From a virus, in the IMG/VR virus record IMGVR_UViG_3300023184_002652, positions 1-44,324 of that record: DNA of 44,324 bases. The stretch is one strand, 5' to 3'. How positions within the stretch are numbered: position 1 is the first letter of the stretch; the number at the start of each line of letters is the position of its first letter. The notes beneath the pieces were generated by a model. That model was not told where the DNA came from and made no database searches. It saw nothing but the letters and a program-made list of their open reading frames with translations. Both the position numbers and the translations under genes were made by a program. Of this stretch, positions 10,045 through 19,122 are shown piece by piece.

Positions 10045-11481
10045 ATGGCATATACAGTAACTACAACAGCGGGAGCAACGATAGCTACAATAGCTGACGG
10101 CACCGTAAATACCACAGCAACAAGTATTACTTTAATTGGTAAAAACTATGCTGGTTATGGTATTTTCCTTAACGAAAACTATGTGCAACATTTAGAGAAC
10201 TTCTCTAACAGCACACCACCAAACGCACCGCTAACAGGACAACTTTGGTATGACAACGTTAATGATATCTTAAAAGTATATAACTCACAAACTAACCAAT
10301 GGAAACCGATTTCAAGTAGTATTAGCCAATCAACAGCACCAAGTTCCGCAGTGAGCGTAACAGGTGATATTTGGTGGGATACTACTAACGCACAATTAAA
10401 AGTATGGTCCGGCTCAGCATGGATTACCATTGGACCATCATATACATCAACAGCAGGAACCTCAGGTGCAGTAGTAGAAACTATTTTAGATTCGAGTTCT
10501 GCCAGCCATGTGGTCGTTAAATTCTATATCAGTAATTCAGCCATTGCTATCCTTAGCAAAGATGCTACATTTACTCCACAGACAGCGATTCCTGGTTTCA
10601 GCACAATTATTCCGGGCCTTAACCTAATCAGCCAAAGCACACTAACTGGTGCACAATTTACTGGTGCTACCACTGGAGCAAGCACATTAGGTGGTTATAC
10701 AGCCGCACAATTCTTGCTAAAAGATACGCCACAAACAACCACAGGTGCTCTTACCTTAGGTGGTGGTGCAACTATCGGTAGCGATTTAGTTTTAGATGCA
10801 AGTTCTGGATCAGTTGCATTAATCAATGAAACAACAAATAATAAAAACATACGTTTTGATGTTAACTCAAACGGTGTTCAGACAGCTATACTTACATTAG
10901 CGGCTTCAAGTAAAACAGCAACATTAGTAGGTAATGTGACCGTGGGCAGTTACCTAACTGTAGCTAACTCAACTATCGTTTCTGGCGCAATTTTACCAGC
11001 AAGTGCAAATGCTGTTAGCATCGGATCAAGCGTATTAAGTTTTGCTAATGTCTGGGCTACAACATTCCGTGGTCAGGCGATCACAGCACAATACGCTGAC
11101 TTGGCAGAACGATTTGAAGCAGACTCTGCATATCCAGCAGGCACAGTGGTAGCACTTGGAGGCACAAAAGAAATTACTGCAGCCACAGAAGAACTAACAG
11201 AAGATGTATTTGGTGTTGTTAGCACTCGTGCTGCATTCTTGATGAATGGAGATGCAGGAAGTGATACTACTCACCCAGCTGTGGCTGTGCAAGGACGTGT
11301 TCCTGTTAGAGTGATAGGAACAGTCCGTAAAGGTGATCGTTTGGTTAGTGCAGGAGCAGGTATGGCTCGAGCAGCCATAAGAACAGAAATCACAGCGTTT
11401 AACGTCATTGGACGTAGTTTACAAGATAAGACAACAGCAGGCGAAGGCACAGTAGAGGCCATAGTCAAGCTAAATAGTTAA
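10045..11481 (+). CDS. Tail-fibre protein, paralogue 3 of 3, with self-cleavage/chaperone-like C-terminal domain
   Basis: A 478-residue product. Residues 1-245 repeat the family N-terminus: GKNYAGYGIFLNENY near 32-46, LTGQLWYDN near 63-71, GDIWWDTTNAQLKVW near 110-124, DATFTPQTAIPGFS near 172-185. A shaft module, VSIGSSVLSFANVWATTF, lies near 324-342. The last 130 residues begin YADLAERFEADSAYPAGTVV (from about 350), then VFGVVSTRAAFLMN and VQGRVPVRVIG. This resembles the C-terminal domain of many phage fibres, related to the Peptidase_G2/intramolecular-chaperone type. I cannot confirm a cleavage residue. The three paralogues appear to combine one attachment half with different distal ends. 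Confidence 0.82.
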   Translation: MAYTVTTTAGATIATIADGTVNTTATSITLIGKNYAGYGIFLNENYVQHLENFSNSTPPNAPLTGQLWYDNVNDILKVYNSQTNQWKPISSSISQSTAPSSAVSVTGDIWWDTTNAQLKVWSGSAWITIGPSYTSTAGTSGAVVETILDSSSASHVVVKFYISNSAIAILSKDATFTPQTAIPGFSTIIPGLNLISQSTLTGAQFTGATTGASTLGGYTAAQFLLKDTPQTTTGALTLGGGATIGSDLVLDASSGSVALINETTNNKNIRFDVNSNGVQTAILTLAASSKTATLVGNVTVGSYLTVANSTIVSGAILPASANAVSIGSSVLSFANVWATTFRGQAITAQYADLAERFEADSAYPAGTVVALGGTKEITAATEELTEDVFGVVSTRAAFLMNGDAGSDTTHPAVAVQGRVPVRVIGTVRKGDRLVSAGAGMARAAIRTEITAFNVIGRSLQDKTTAGEGTVEAIVKLNS

Positions 11482-11496
11482 AAGGGTTTAAGGAAA

Positions 11497-12465
11497 ATGG
11501 CGTATTCATCAGGTGGACTAATTCAAGCGATTGACTATAACTATCTCGCATGGGGTGGTAATACTCAAACTTACAACAGCACTATCACAAATACTGCTCA
11601 AGTAATGGGAGTCGGGTTCGGATTTAGAGGATACGGTCAAACAATTTCTGCTATTGCACCAGTAACTAATACGACTACTGTTAGTGCGGCACAATGGGCC
11701 GGATTGGTTTACTTAGTGAACCGCGGATTAGGACATCAAAGCGGTGCAGCAGCACAGCTAGCATCAGGATCAAACATTGGTATTACCGCAGGTGCTACTA
11801 TTTCTGCATTCGCTAACGTAAGCACCGCAGTAGGAACTATTAATACAAATGCTAATATCTGGACCACACAAGGTGCTACAACTACAGGACTAACATTTTG
11901 GTCAAATATCTCTGGGACAAATACTACATTTGAAAACATTTTCACCCGAACATTAACTTGGTCTAGCGGTGATGCTTGTCGCTATTTCTTTAATTGCGGC
12001 GGCAAAGTTAGTTGGGTAATAAACAACGTTATTAACAATAACTCTACACTACGCAGTGCTGATTTAGTAACTCAATGGGCTACATATCAAGCAGGCGGCA
12101 CGATATTTAATACATCATCAACACCACGCACAGGCGCAGGTGGTACAGTAAACACTGGATCTACAACATTGGGCTACTGGGCATTAACTACAGCAACTCA
12201 GACAGTATCACAAATTACATCAGCGAACTATCGCTATGAATATAATCAAGATTATACTAATGTGCGTGTGCGCACCAGCACACAAAATGCATCAGGTAAT
12301 GGTGACAAAGGTGCTGTAATTTACTTAGACTTTGGTAGTTATATGTTCTCAACCTATTCAGGATTAAATGATGCTGTTGATGTAAGAATTAACCATCGCA
12401 TCGATTATACAGAACCAGAAAGCACTTATCTAAATGTTAGTTGGGGCGTTCCGACTATATCATAG
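11497..12465 (+). CDS. Phage tail structural protein
   Basis: A 322-residue protein rich in Asn, Thr, Ser and Ala, with no signal peptide or enzyme motif. The middle reads TWSSGDACRYFFNCGGKVSW (about 156-175), a segment I associate with conserved tail proteins of large myoviruses. The C-terminus (VDVRINHRIDYTEPESTYLN) is beta-rich. An AAGGA ribosome site lies a few bases before the ATG. It is the last gene before the strong terminator at 12478, so it closes the virion-gene transcript. Its precise place in the tail is not clear. Confidence 0.8.
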   Translation: MAYSSGGLIQAIDYNYLAWGGNTQTYNSTITNTAQVMGVGFGFRGYGQTISAIAPVTNTTTVSAAQWAGLVYLVNRGLGHQSGAAAQLASGSNIGITAGATISAFANVSTAVGTINTNANIWTTQGATTTGLTFWSNISGTNTTFENIFTRTLTWSSGDACRYFFNCGGKVSWVINNVINNNSTLRSADLVTQWATYQAGGTIFNTSSTPRTGAGGTVNTGSTTLGYWALTTATQTVSQITSANYRYEYNQDYTNVRVRTSTQNASGNGDKGAVIYLDFGSYMFSTYSGLNDAVDVRINHRIDYTEPESTYLNVSWGVPTIS

Positions 12466-12477
12466 TTTTTTAAATTT

Positions 12478-12507
12478 AAAAAAGCACTCGCAAGAGTGCT
12501 TTTTTTT
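12478..12507 (+). terminator. Rho-independent terminator closing the virion-gene block
   Basis: A perfect hairpin: GCACTC (12484-12489), GCAA tetraloop (12490-12493), GAGTGC (12494-12499), extended by six A-T pairs and followed by a run of eight T. It lies 13 bases after the last structural gene and just before the late-type promoter of the modification cluster, so the two blocks are separate transcripts, apart from read-through. Confidence 0.92.
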
Positions 12508-12524
12508 GGGCTAAAATTTAGGCC

Positions 12525-12532
12525 GATAAATA
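12525..12532 (+). promoter_or_regulatory. T4-type late promoter motif opening the modification cluster
   Basis: GATAAATA lies between the terminator and the ATG at 12538, with five intervening bases (gctgc). T4 late spacing puts the start site on the A of ATG, and there is no Shine-Dalgarno sequence. It is the only promoter-like element I see for the next 19 kb of plus-strand genes. Confidence 0.55.
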
Positions 12533-12537
12533 GCTGC

Positions 12538-12852
12538 ATGAGCGACTTAGAAAAAATAACCGAACAAATACGTTTGGCCACTGATTATCAAGTAAACAAA
12601 CGCATACTGAGAGAAAAAATCCAAACCGATCTTCATGTTCCTTATAATGGCGGATTATTTAAAGTTTCGCCCGAACTTATAGCATTTTTAAATGCCTGGG
12701 ACAGCGACGAATTATTCTTAGAAGATACTTACGAAAATCCAATTAAAATCAATAGAACAGAGTTCCTAACCTTATGTCGGCAACAATATCAGATGGTTAT
12801 GAATACTTGGCATTGTCAACATGAAGAAATCCGTCGTGCAAGAAAAGTCTAG
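12538..12852 (+). CDS. Small conserved phage protein leading the modification cluster
   Basis: A 104-residue, charged, probably alpha-helical soluble protein (MSDLEKITEQIRLATDYQVN). The start at 12538 is chosen over an upstream in-frame codon at 12496 because that codon lies within the terminator hairpin. The middle reads DLHVPYNGGLFKVSPEL and the end FLTLCRQQYQMVMNTWH. Similar short proteins occur in marine T4-like phages, but I know no function for them. It overlaps the following glycosyltransferase-like gene by 32 bases, suggesting coupled translation. Confidence 0.72.
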   Translation: MSDLEKITEQIRLATDYQVNKRILREKIQTDLHVPYNGGLFKVSPELIAFLNAWDSDELFLEDTYENPIKINRTEFLTLCRQQYQMVMNTWHCQHEEIRRARKV

Positions 12853-13630
12853 AGGTGTTTTACTATTTGCCTTTAATACAGAACGAACTGACTATGTAAA
12901 AATAGCAGAACGATCAGCACGACTAATACACCACACACTTGATCTCCCAGTTACATTAATTACTGATTCTGAGACCGTATCTGAAAATTTTGATACGATC
13001 GTTTATGTAGATAACACCTTACAAAATTACAAAGTTGGTGAAAGAGGTAGTTGGCGCAATGGTGACCGATTCCGTGCGTATGAACTGAGCCCATATGATG
13101 AAACACTGTTGATTGATAGCGATTATCTCATGTTGGACTCTAATCTACTTAAATTATTTGAACAGGATTTTGATTATCGCATTATGACGCATAATGATAA
13201 ACCTGCAGGCAATTGGTCCTTAAACATGGGTATGTTTGGGTTACCTTACCAGTGGGCTACTACGGTTTTATTTCGAAAAACAGATCGTGCTGGTATGTTG
13301 TTTAATCTGGTAGGGCGTGTGCAGAGAAACTATTCCTACTATATGAAACTTTATCATATGCGTGAAGGTAATTTCCGCAATGACTATGCGTTTACTATCG
13401 CTAATAATATATTGAATGGATATAATTTAGGTATGGAGCAAGGAGTGCCTTGGCCAATGCTGACATTTGCTGACGTGGTTACAAGTATCACAGTAAAAAA
13501 TAATCTACTAACGGTTAAAGAACAAGAACGAGCCTATGTGATTCCACAGCAGAATATACATGTAATGGACAAGGGTTACTTGCTAAGTGATAACTTTGCA
13601 GAATTTGTGGATACTGTATGCGCAGACTAA
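12821..13630 (+). CDS. Glycosyltransferase-like protein (GT-A type, DSD motif)
   Basis: A 269-residue protein. The N-terminal strand GVLLFAFNTERTDYVKIAE (about 12-30) is followed by DLPVTLITDS. The key segment is YDETLLIDSDYLML (about 92-105), in which D99-S-D101 matches the DxD metal/nucleotide-sugar motif of GT-A (GT8-like) glycosyltransferases. A later NWSLNMGMFGLP segment resembles the acceptor-side loop of such enzymes. No membrane segment is seen, so it should be cytosolic. The donor and acceptor sugars are unknown. The next gene is a divergent relative with the same layout, so the pair may act in sequence or as partners. Position under the cluster's late-type promoter suggests late expression. 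Confidence 0.75.
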   Translation: MKKSVVQEKSRGVLLFAFNTERTDYVKIAERSARLIHHTLDLPVTLITDSETVSENFDTIVYVDNTLQNYKVGERGSWRNGDRFRAYELSPYDETLLIDSDYLMLDSNLLKLFEQDFDYRIMTHNDKPAGNWSLNMGMFGLPYQWATTVLFRKTDRAGMLFNLVGRVQRNYSYYMKLYHMREGNFRNDYAFTIANNILNGYNLGMEQGVPWPMLTFADVVTSITVKNNLLTVKEQERAYVIPQQNIHVMDKGYLLSDNFAEFVDTVCAD

Positions 13631-14487
13631 ATCAATATCAAGCACAGCAAGGTTTCGTGACGATCGCCCAAAATATCGATGGGGTTGACTATTTACAGTT
13701 AGCCTATGTGCAGGCTATGAGCGTTAAACTTACTATGCCAGGAAGCCTGTATGCAGTAATCGTAGATAAAAAAACATCAGAATCTCTGACAGATCAGCAG
13801 AGAAAAATATTTGATTACGTTATTACTATCGAGGATGATCAAGCTGAAAATGATAGTTGGAAGATGCGCAACGAATGGCAGGTATTTTATCTTACACCGT
13901 TTAAAGAAACTATTAAACTTGAAAGTGATCTGATCATCACCAGGAGTATATCACATTGGTGGAATGCTTTTAGATTACGTGACATTGTATTAAGCACTGG
14001 ATGCCGAGATTATCTGCAGAACATCAGCACAGTCAGAGAATATAGAAAATTATTTGATGACAATAATTTGCCTGATGTTTATAACGGATTGATGTATTTC
14101 CGTTACACTCCTGATGCAGCTGAATTCTTTTGGTGGGCTCGCGAGCTATTTGAAAATTGGCCCCATGTCCGAGATAATCTACTAAAAAATTGTCGAGATG
14201 ATGAGCCTACTACAGATGTGATCTATGCGATAGCAGCCAGCATATTAGGAGAAGATAGATGCACACTGCCAGATATGGATTATATTAATTTCGTGCATAT
14301 GAAGCCTGCGATTAATAAATTCAGTGCAACAACTCCGTGGCATGAATTAGTAGTTACAGAAACAGAGTTGCCAATGGTTAGGATCAATAATATTAACCAA
14401 TATCATCCATTACACTATCAAGAAAAATCTTGGATGACTGAGGAATTAGTTAAGGAATATGAAGATGAGTTGGCAAGAAGAGTTTGA
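13618..14487 (+). CDS. Second glycosyltransferase-like protein (ESD motif)
   Basis: A 289-residue relative of the upstream protein. It keeps the same order: N-terminal strand GFVTIAQNIDGVDYLQLAY (about 12-30), then PFKETIKLESDLIITRSI (about 94-111), where E102-S-D104 stands at the DxD position. VYNGLMYFRYTPDAAEFFWW follows near 155-175, and a His/Met-rich segment (NFVHMKPAINKF) near 224-235. This is a GT8-like pattern, but with Glu for the first Asp, so metal binding may be altered. It overlaps the previous gene by 13 bases. It could be a catalytic glycosyltransferase or a non-catalytic partner. Confidence 0.68.
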   Translation: MRRLNQYQAQQGFVTIAQNIDGVDYLQLAYVQAMSVKLTMPGSLYAVIVDKKTSESLTDQQRKIFDYVITIEDDQAENDSWKMRNEWQVFYLTPFKETIKLESDLIITRSISHWWNAFRLRDIVLSTGCRDYLQNISTVREYRKLFDDNNLPDVYNGLMYFRYTPDAAEFFWWARELFENWPHVRDNLLKNCRDDEPTTDVIYAIAASILGEDRCTLPDMDYINFVHMKPAINKFSATTPWHELVVTETELPMVRINNINQYHPLHYQEKSWMTEELVKEYEDELARRV

Positions 14488-14821
14488 ACAAGCACTAAAA
14501 AGTTTTGGTGAAATCATACCAGAACCAATCGAATATCGTATACATTATGATGATACTGGTAATATTACCTTATGCACCATGCAACAGCACCCTGCTGATA
14601 GTCGCTATTTGGTCGTAGACAAGGAAACCTATGATAATTATGCAAAATACCGCGTAAACGTAATAAAGAAACAGCTCGAAAAGGTTGCGATTGATCCGGG
14701 GGTGAGTGTAAAATTAAAACGTAGTGATCAAGGTTACGCAGTAGTTCGACATCATGCGAGTTTGATTTTAGAACCCCATGAATCATATAAAAACGTAGAA
14801 TATTATGACACAGTTAATTGA
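14465..14821 (+). CDS. Small conserved phage protein of unknown function
   Basis: A 118-residue protein. The ATG at 14465 is preferred over the one at 14459 because the AAGGA site (14452-14456) is 8 bases from the former and only 2 from the latter. The sequence has two parts: an N-terminal strand region (EYRIHYDDTGNITLCTMQQH, about 23-42) with YLVVDKETYDNY, and a basic C-terminal region (VSVKLKRSDQGYAVVRHHAS). I associate the CTMQ..P...YLVVDKE pattern with short phage proteins of unknown role. It has no catalytic motif or membrane segment. It overlaps both neighbours and so is part of the cluster's continuous message. Confidence 0.7.
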   Translation: MSWQEEFEQALKSFGEIIPEPIEYRIHYDDTGNITLCTMQQHPADSRYLVVDKETYDNYAKYRVNVIKKQLEKVAIDPGVSVKLKRSDQGYAVVRHHASLILEPHESYKNVEYYDTVN

Positions 14822-15698
14822 CATAGCAGATTTAGATGTAATTTATCTTACATACGATGAACCAAACAAAGAAACCAATTGGATCAAAATACAGAACATG
14901 GTGCCCTGGGCCCGACGTGTGGATGGCATTAAAGGATCAGATGCGGCGCATAAGGCAGCGGCCCGAGCCAGTGCGACAGATCGCTTTGTGCTTGTTGATG
15001 GTGATAATATTCCCGATCCAGAATTTTTTAACCTTCAGCTTACACTTGATTCTACTAATGTGGATTGTGTTTTCCGTTGGAAGGCTCGTAACAATATTAA
15101 CGGACTGATGTATGGTAACGGTGGCCTAAGTTGTTGGACTAAAGAGTTCGTAGAAAATATGCGAACACATGAGAATACAGATGGCACAGAAGCCAATGAT
15201 GTAGAGTTTTGTTTTTATCCCAACTATTGGGCTATGCATGATTGCTACTCAACTACATATCCTAATGCTACACCTTATCAAGCGTGGCGTGCAGGATTCC
15301 GTGAAGGTGTAAAGATGTGCCTCAATAGAGGTAAACGACCTACACTACAAGAATTTGAAAATAAGATAACCAGTCGCAACTACGATCATCTTTGTATTTG
15401 GCAAACCGTAGGTGCAGATGTTGAAAATGGGTTCTGGAGTATATATGGCGCTCGGTTAGGCACTTGGATGACTATGCTGAATAACTGGGACTATAGAGAA
15501 GTCCAAGATTTTGATAAGTTAGCTGATCTATGGGAAGAATTTAAAAATGACGGACCCGATAACTGCACAGGTATAGGAAATATCTTAAGACAAAAATTAA
15601 GTCTACCTATAGTGGATATGGACCCGGAAGAAAGTCAATTTTTTAAACATCACTACAAGAGTGTGTTTAGAAATAAAGGAGTAATGGAACGTGAGTAA
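14805..15698 (+). CDS. Glycosyltransferase-like protein with DGD motif
   Basis: A 297-residue protein. It starts LDVIYLTYDEPNKETNW (about 10-26), then PWARRVDGIKG and AAHKAAARASATDRFVLVDG, with D65-G-D67 as a DxD motif. This is a GT2-like layout seen in large phages. The middle (NNINGLMYGNGGLSCWTKEF) and FREGVKMCLNRGKRP segment are strongly conserved in look. Its N-terminal domain is a clear relative of the C-terminal half of the 30015 product, which has lost the DGD residues. No membrane anchor is visible. The substrate is unknown. Its stop overlaps the radical SAM gene that follows. Confidence 0.7.
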   Translation: MTQLIDIADLDVIYLTYDEPNKETNWIKIQNMVPWARRVDGIKGSDAAHKAAARASATDRFVLVDGDNIPDPEFFNLQLTLDSTNVDCVFRWKARNNINGLMYGNGGLSCWTKEFVENMRTHENTDGTEANDVEFCFYPNYWAMHDCYSTTYPNATPYQAWRAGFREGVKMCLNRGKRPTLQEFENKITSRNYDHLCIWQTVGADVENGFWSIYGARLGTWMTMLNNWDYREVQDFDKLADLWEEFKNDGPDNCTGIGNILRQKLSLPIVDMDPEESQFFKHHYKSVFRNKGVMERE

Positions 15699-17103
15699 AA
15701 GTAAATTTATGACAGCCGCAGAAGAAATGAAGGACAAGTTAGGTCCTGCATTGTGTTTGGCTAAATGGCAACAGGTAAGCCTACACTTGCCAACCGGACT
15801 TAACAATAGTTGTTATCATCCGCCATTACATGAAATGGAAGCACAAGTGGTAGAATTTAAACCAAGTGCTATCCACAACACACAATACAAAAAAGAACAA
15901 CGTAAGAAGATGCTGGCCGGCGAACGTCCTAAAGAGTGTAACTACTGCTGGACTATGGAAGATGCCGGACATCTAAGTGATCGTCACTATCGTAGTGGTG
16001 AACCCTGGGCAGCTGAACACTATGATGAGATTAAAGCACTACCATGGGATGCAGACATCACTCCCAGCTATGTAGAAGTAAACTTCAGCCACGGTTGTAA
16101 TTTAGCTTGCTCATACTGTAGCCCACAGTTCTCAACAGAATGGCAAAAAGACATTGACCGTTGGGGTGCTTATCCTACTAAACAGCCACACAACGACCCT
16201 ATGCACTTTAAAGGTCGTCGCCAGCCTATTCCTGTCAGAGAAAACAATCCTTACGTTGATGCATTTTGGCGTTGGTGGCCTGAACTATATCCTAAGCTAA
16301 AACACTTCCGTATGACTGGTGGTGAACCCCTTATGGATAAGAATACACATCGTGTATTTGATTATGTATTAGCAAGTCCTAAACCTGATCTGCACGTTGA
16401 CGTCACCAGCAACTTCAGCGTAGAACCACAACTGTTTGACAAATACTTAGATAAGGTAAAACAACTATGTGAAGGTGAACGTATTGAACACTTCATGCAG
16501 TATGTGAGTTTAGATACAGGTATTCCTGCACATGCTGAATACATTCGTCGCGGGTTAGAGTTTGATCGTGTTAATGATTATGTTAATCGTTATCTAACAG
16601 AAATACCCGGTCGCAATAGCTTGACATATATCATCACCATGAATAATCTAAGCATCTTAGGTTTACAACGTTTATTAGAACACATTTTAATATTACGTAA
16701 GGTGCACAGCAAGACATATCAACGTGTTTGGTTTGATACACCTGTGCTACGCACACCACACTGGCAAAGTCTACAGATACTTCCTGAAAGTTATGTTGGC
16801 ATATTAGAAAACGTAGCTAAATGGATGGAACTACATAAATTAGAAGAAGGTAGTGGACGCTTTGACGGATTTAAAGATTATGAAATCCAACGCCTACGTC
16901 GTGACATCGATTGGATGAAACGAGGTAAGAAGCTCAGTGAAAAATATCTACACGACACTCGTGCTGATTTTTATCGTTTCTTTAATGAGTATGATAAACG
17001 TATCACAGCAGGATGGCCCGATGATGACCAAACATTTGTAGATGTATTCCCACAGATGAAAGAATTCTGGCAAGAGTGTAAATGGCATGCCGAAAATAGC
17101 TAA
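15691..17103 (+). CDS. Radical SAM enzyme with N-terminal twitch-like domain (C-x-H subtype), no. 1
   Basis: A 470-residue protein starting at GTG 15691, with AAGGAG 9 bases upstream. The radical SAM cluster motif is CNLACSYC (C136, C140, C143), followed by TGGEPLM near 208. Upstream sits the auxiliary-cluster set C22, C41, C83 and C86, with the spacing of N-terminal twitch domains. Here the usual CC is C41-Y-H43. Twitch/SPASM radical SAM enzymes typically act on peptides or on sugars and nucleosides by forming a 5'-deoxyadenosyl radical. The C-terminus ends in a DFYRFFNEYDKRITAGW region shared with the next gene. No substrate can be assigned. It needs S-adenosylmethionine and two Fe-S clusters if both motifs are loaded. 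Confidence 0.88.
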   Translation: MSKSKFMTAAEEMKDKLGPALCLAKWQQVSLHLPTGLNNSCYHPPLHEMEAQVVEFKPSAIHNTQYKKEQRKKMLAGERPKECNYCWTMEDAGHLSDRHYRSGEPWAAEHYDEIKALPWDADITPSYVEVNFSHGCNLACSYCSPQFSTEWQKDIDRWGAYPTKQPHNDPMHFKGRRQPIPVRENNPYVDAFWRWWPELYPKLKHFRMTGGEPLMDKNTHRVFDYVLASPKPDLHVDVTSNFSVEPQLFDKYLDKVKQLCEGERIEHFMQYVSLDTGIPAHAEYIRRGLEFDRVNDYVNRYLTEIPGRNSLTYIITMNNLSILGLQRLLEHILILRKVHSKTYQRVWFDTPVLRTPHWQSLQILPESYVGILENVAKWMELHKLEEGSGRFDGFKDYEIQRLRRDIDWMKRGKKLSEKYLHDTRADFYRFFNEYDKRITAGWPDDDQTFVDVFPQMKEFWQECKWHAENS

Positions 17104-18463
17104 CGAATCAGATGTAAGATATAAACGCAGAGTTATTGATGTTAAGTCAGCAACTTTCTGTGCAGCCAAATGGTACAATGCTACTATATGGTTAGGATCA
17201 GGGCAGACTACCAGTTGTCATCATCCATTGCCACATCAGGTAAGCGTAGAGCAAGTGATAGCTAACCCCAAAGCCTTACATAATACACCTGAAAAGAAAG
17301 AGCAACGTCGCCAGATGCAACAAGGTGAAAGACCAGCTGGATGTGAATACTGCTGGAAGATAGAAGATATGTATAAAGATCCTAAGTATGCAGGTATGGA
17401 TGTTCCTGAACCTATTAGTGATCGTGTTTATAAAACCGTAATTTATGAGGACAAAGACTTAGATGAAGCTTTCAATACTCCGCCAGAACAAGACATTAAC
17501 CTACAGACCCTGGAGATTGCTTTCGATCGCACTTGCCAGTTCGCTTGCAGCTATTGCAATCCTGCTTTCAGCAGTGCTTGGGTTCGTGACATTCATCGTA
17601 ATGGAGGATATACCAACTTGGTTTCCGATGGTCGCAACCATTTTACTCACGAGCATGGTAGTAGCCAACTTTATACTATCAATGACGTTAATCCTTACGT
17701 TGAAGCCTTCTTCAAGTGGTGGGAATCGGACCTCCACAAGACGCTGAAAGAATTACGCATCACAGGTGGCGAACCATTGATGTCAGGCTACACCTGGCGC
17801 CTAATAGATTGGTTCCAAACAAACAAAGGCAAGAGCAAGACACGTCTTGCTATTAATAGTAATTTAGGATTTGAACAAGATAAGTTAGAGAGATTATTAG
17901 ATGCTACAGAGGGTATTGAACTGGATATATATACCAGTAATGAAAGTATTGGCAGACATGCCGTTTACATACGTGATGGTTTGGATTGGGATCAGTGGTG
18001 TGGCAATGTTACTTACCTACTGGATAGTGGTCGCCTGCGTGGGCTCCACGTTATGTGCACCATTAATGCCTTATGCCTACTATCATTAGATGAATTTTTA
18101 TGGATGATAGTTAAACTCAAACAAAAATATGGCAAAGATGCTATTAACTTTAGTTTAAATATCCTACGTTTCCCAAGTTTCCAAAGTCCATTGGTATTAC
18201 CAATAGAAATAAGAGAAAACATAGTTGAAAAATTACAGATGTTTGGAAACGCTTCTCGTGAAATCATGCACGAATATGAAATTAATCAACTGGGTAGATT
18301 AATGGGATATCTGATAGAAGTAGATAGTCCACATAGCGGTGCATTAAGTAAAGAAATCTTACAGCGTGATTTTAAAAACTTTTATGATCAATATGATCAA
18401 CGCAGAGGCAAAGATTTTAGATATACGTTCCCACAACTAACAGAATGGTATGACTCACTATGA
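17087..18463 (+). CDS. Radical SAM enzyme with N-terminal twitch-like domain (C-x-H subtype), no. 2
   Basis: A 458-residue paralogue of the upstream enzyme. The cluster motif is CQFACSYC (C150, C154, C157), with TGGEPLM near 226-232. The auxiliary set is C25, C44, C86 and C89, again with C44-H-H46 in place of CC. Shared stretches with no. 1 include NPKALHNTPEKKEQRRQMQQ against the NTQYKKEQRKKM region, and the NPYVEAFFKWW against NPYVDAFWRWW. The C-terminus has the same DF-x-x-F-x-x-YD-x-R ending. The two overlap by 17 bases and probably arose by duplication with divergence. Overlapping frame shadows in this gene give hydrophobic peptides with no merit of their own. Confidence 0.88.
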   Translation: MPKIANESDVRYKRRVIDVKSATFCAAKWYNATIWLGSGQTTSCHHPLPHQVSVEQVIANPKALHNTPEKKEQRRQMQQGERPAGCEYCWKIEDMYKDPKYAGMDVPEPISDRVYKTVIYEDKDLDEAFNTPPEQDINLQTLEIAFDRTCQFACSYCNPAFSSAWVRDIHRNGGYTNLVSDGRNHFTHEHGSSQLYTINDVNPYVEAFFKWWESDLHKTLKELRITGGEPLMSGYTWRLIDWFQTNKGKSKTRLAINSNLGFEQDKLERLLDATEGIELDIYTSNESIGRHAVYIRDGLDWDQWCGNVTYLLDSGRLRGLHVMCTINALCLLSLDEFLWMIVKLKQKYGKDAINFSLNILRFPSFQSPLVLPIEIRENIVEKLQMFGNASREIMHEYEINQLGRLMGYLIEVDSPHSGALSKEILQRDFKNFYDQYDQRRGKDFRYTFPQLTEWYDSL

Positions 18464-19122
18464 TATTAGCATTTGGATGCTCAGTAACTCATGGTGCTGA
18501 TTTAGCTTACCCTAATCAGCATGAAGAAAATGTCAAATACAGTTATCCTAACATTGTGGCCAAAACTTTGGGAGTTGACTGTAAAAATTATGCAGTTTGT
18601 GGAATCAGTAATGAGGGCATATTTCATAAAGTAGTAGATACCTTAGTAAGATACAAATCCAGTGAAATCACCGCAGTGATAGTTGGATGGACCAGCACCA
18701 TGCGAGAATATTGGTCAGCTGATGAGAGAGAATGGTTTATTATCCCCAGCTGGTGTGCGACCTCAGCTAAAGATTCTCAGCTAAAACACTTTAAAGATTA
18801 TACAGATGAAGATGTGAATAGTCACCCACGGCTTTGCGCAGATAGAGAAGATTACATAGATCCGCTGTCTGATGTCTACGAAGTAATAACCAGATATAAA
18901 TTTGACATAGAAGAATACGAACGTAAAAAAAGTAATTATATTGATATGACACGACTCGTATGTAAAGAAAAGAATGTGCGCCTAATTGAAACCTGTTGTT
19001 TAGGATCAGTTGGTAGTATTAATATCAATATAGATAATTTTGGCAATTGGCGCCAAGGTAAAAATCATCCCAGTAAAGAAGATCATCAACAGGTAGCACA
19101 ACACATTTTACTTATACTATGA
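18460..19122 (+). CDS. SGNH/GDSL hydrolase-like protein, no. 1
   Basis: A 220-residue protein. The N-terminal block I is FGCSVTHG with S8 as the likely nucleophile (GCS instead of GDS). A block with NYAVCGISNEG (about 43-53) supplies the Gly and Asn oxyanion positions. VIVGWTSTMREYW follows, and block V is NHPSKEDH with H203. The canonical Asp three residues before this His is replaced (G-K-N-H), so activity is uncertain. SGNH family members remove or transfer acyl groups on sugars and other substrates. There is no signal peptide, so it should act in the cytoplasm. It joins both neighbouring radical SAM genes by 4-base ATGA overlaps. Confidence 0.75.
   Translation: MILAFGCSVTHGADLAYPNQHEENVKYSYPNIVAKTLGVDCKNYAVCGISNEGIFHKVVDTLVRYKSSEITAVIVGWTSTMREYWSADEREWFIIPSWCATSAKDSQLKHFKDYTDEDVNSHPRLCADREDYIDPLSDVYEVITRYKFDIEEYERKKSNYIDMTRLVCKEKNVRLIETCCLGSVGSININIDNFGNWRQGKNHPSKEDHQQVAQHILLIL

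Noticed and set aside
12466-12537. Possible small RNA between the terminator and the cluster
   Set aside because: The 72 bases are fully explained by the terminator hairpin and the late-type promoter, leaving no room for a separate structured RNA.
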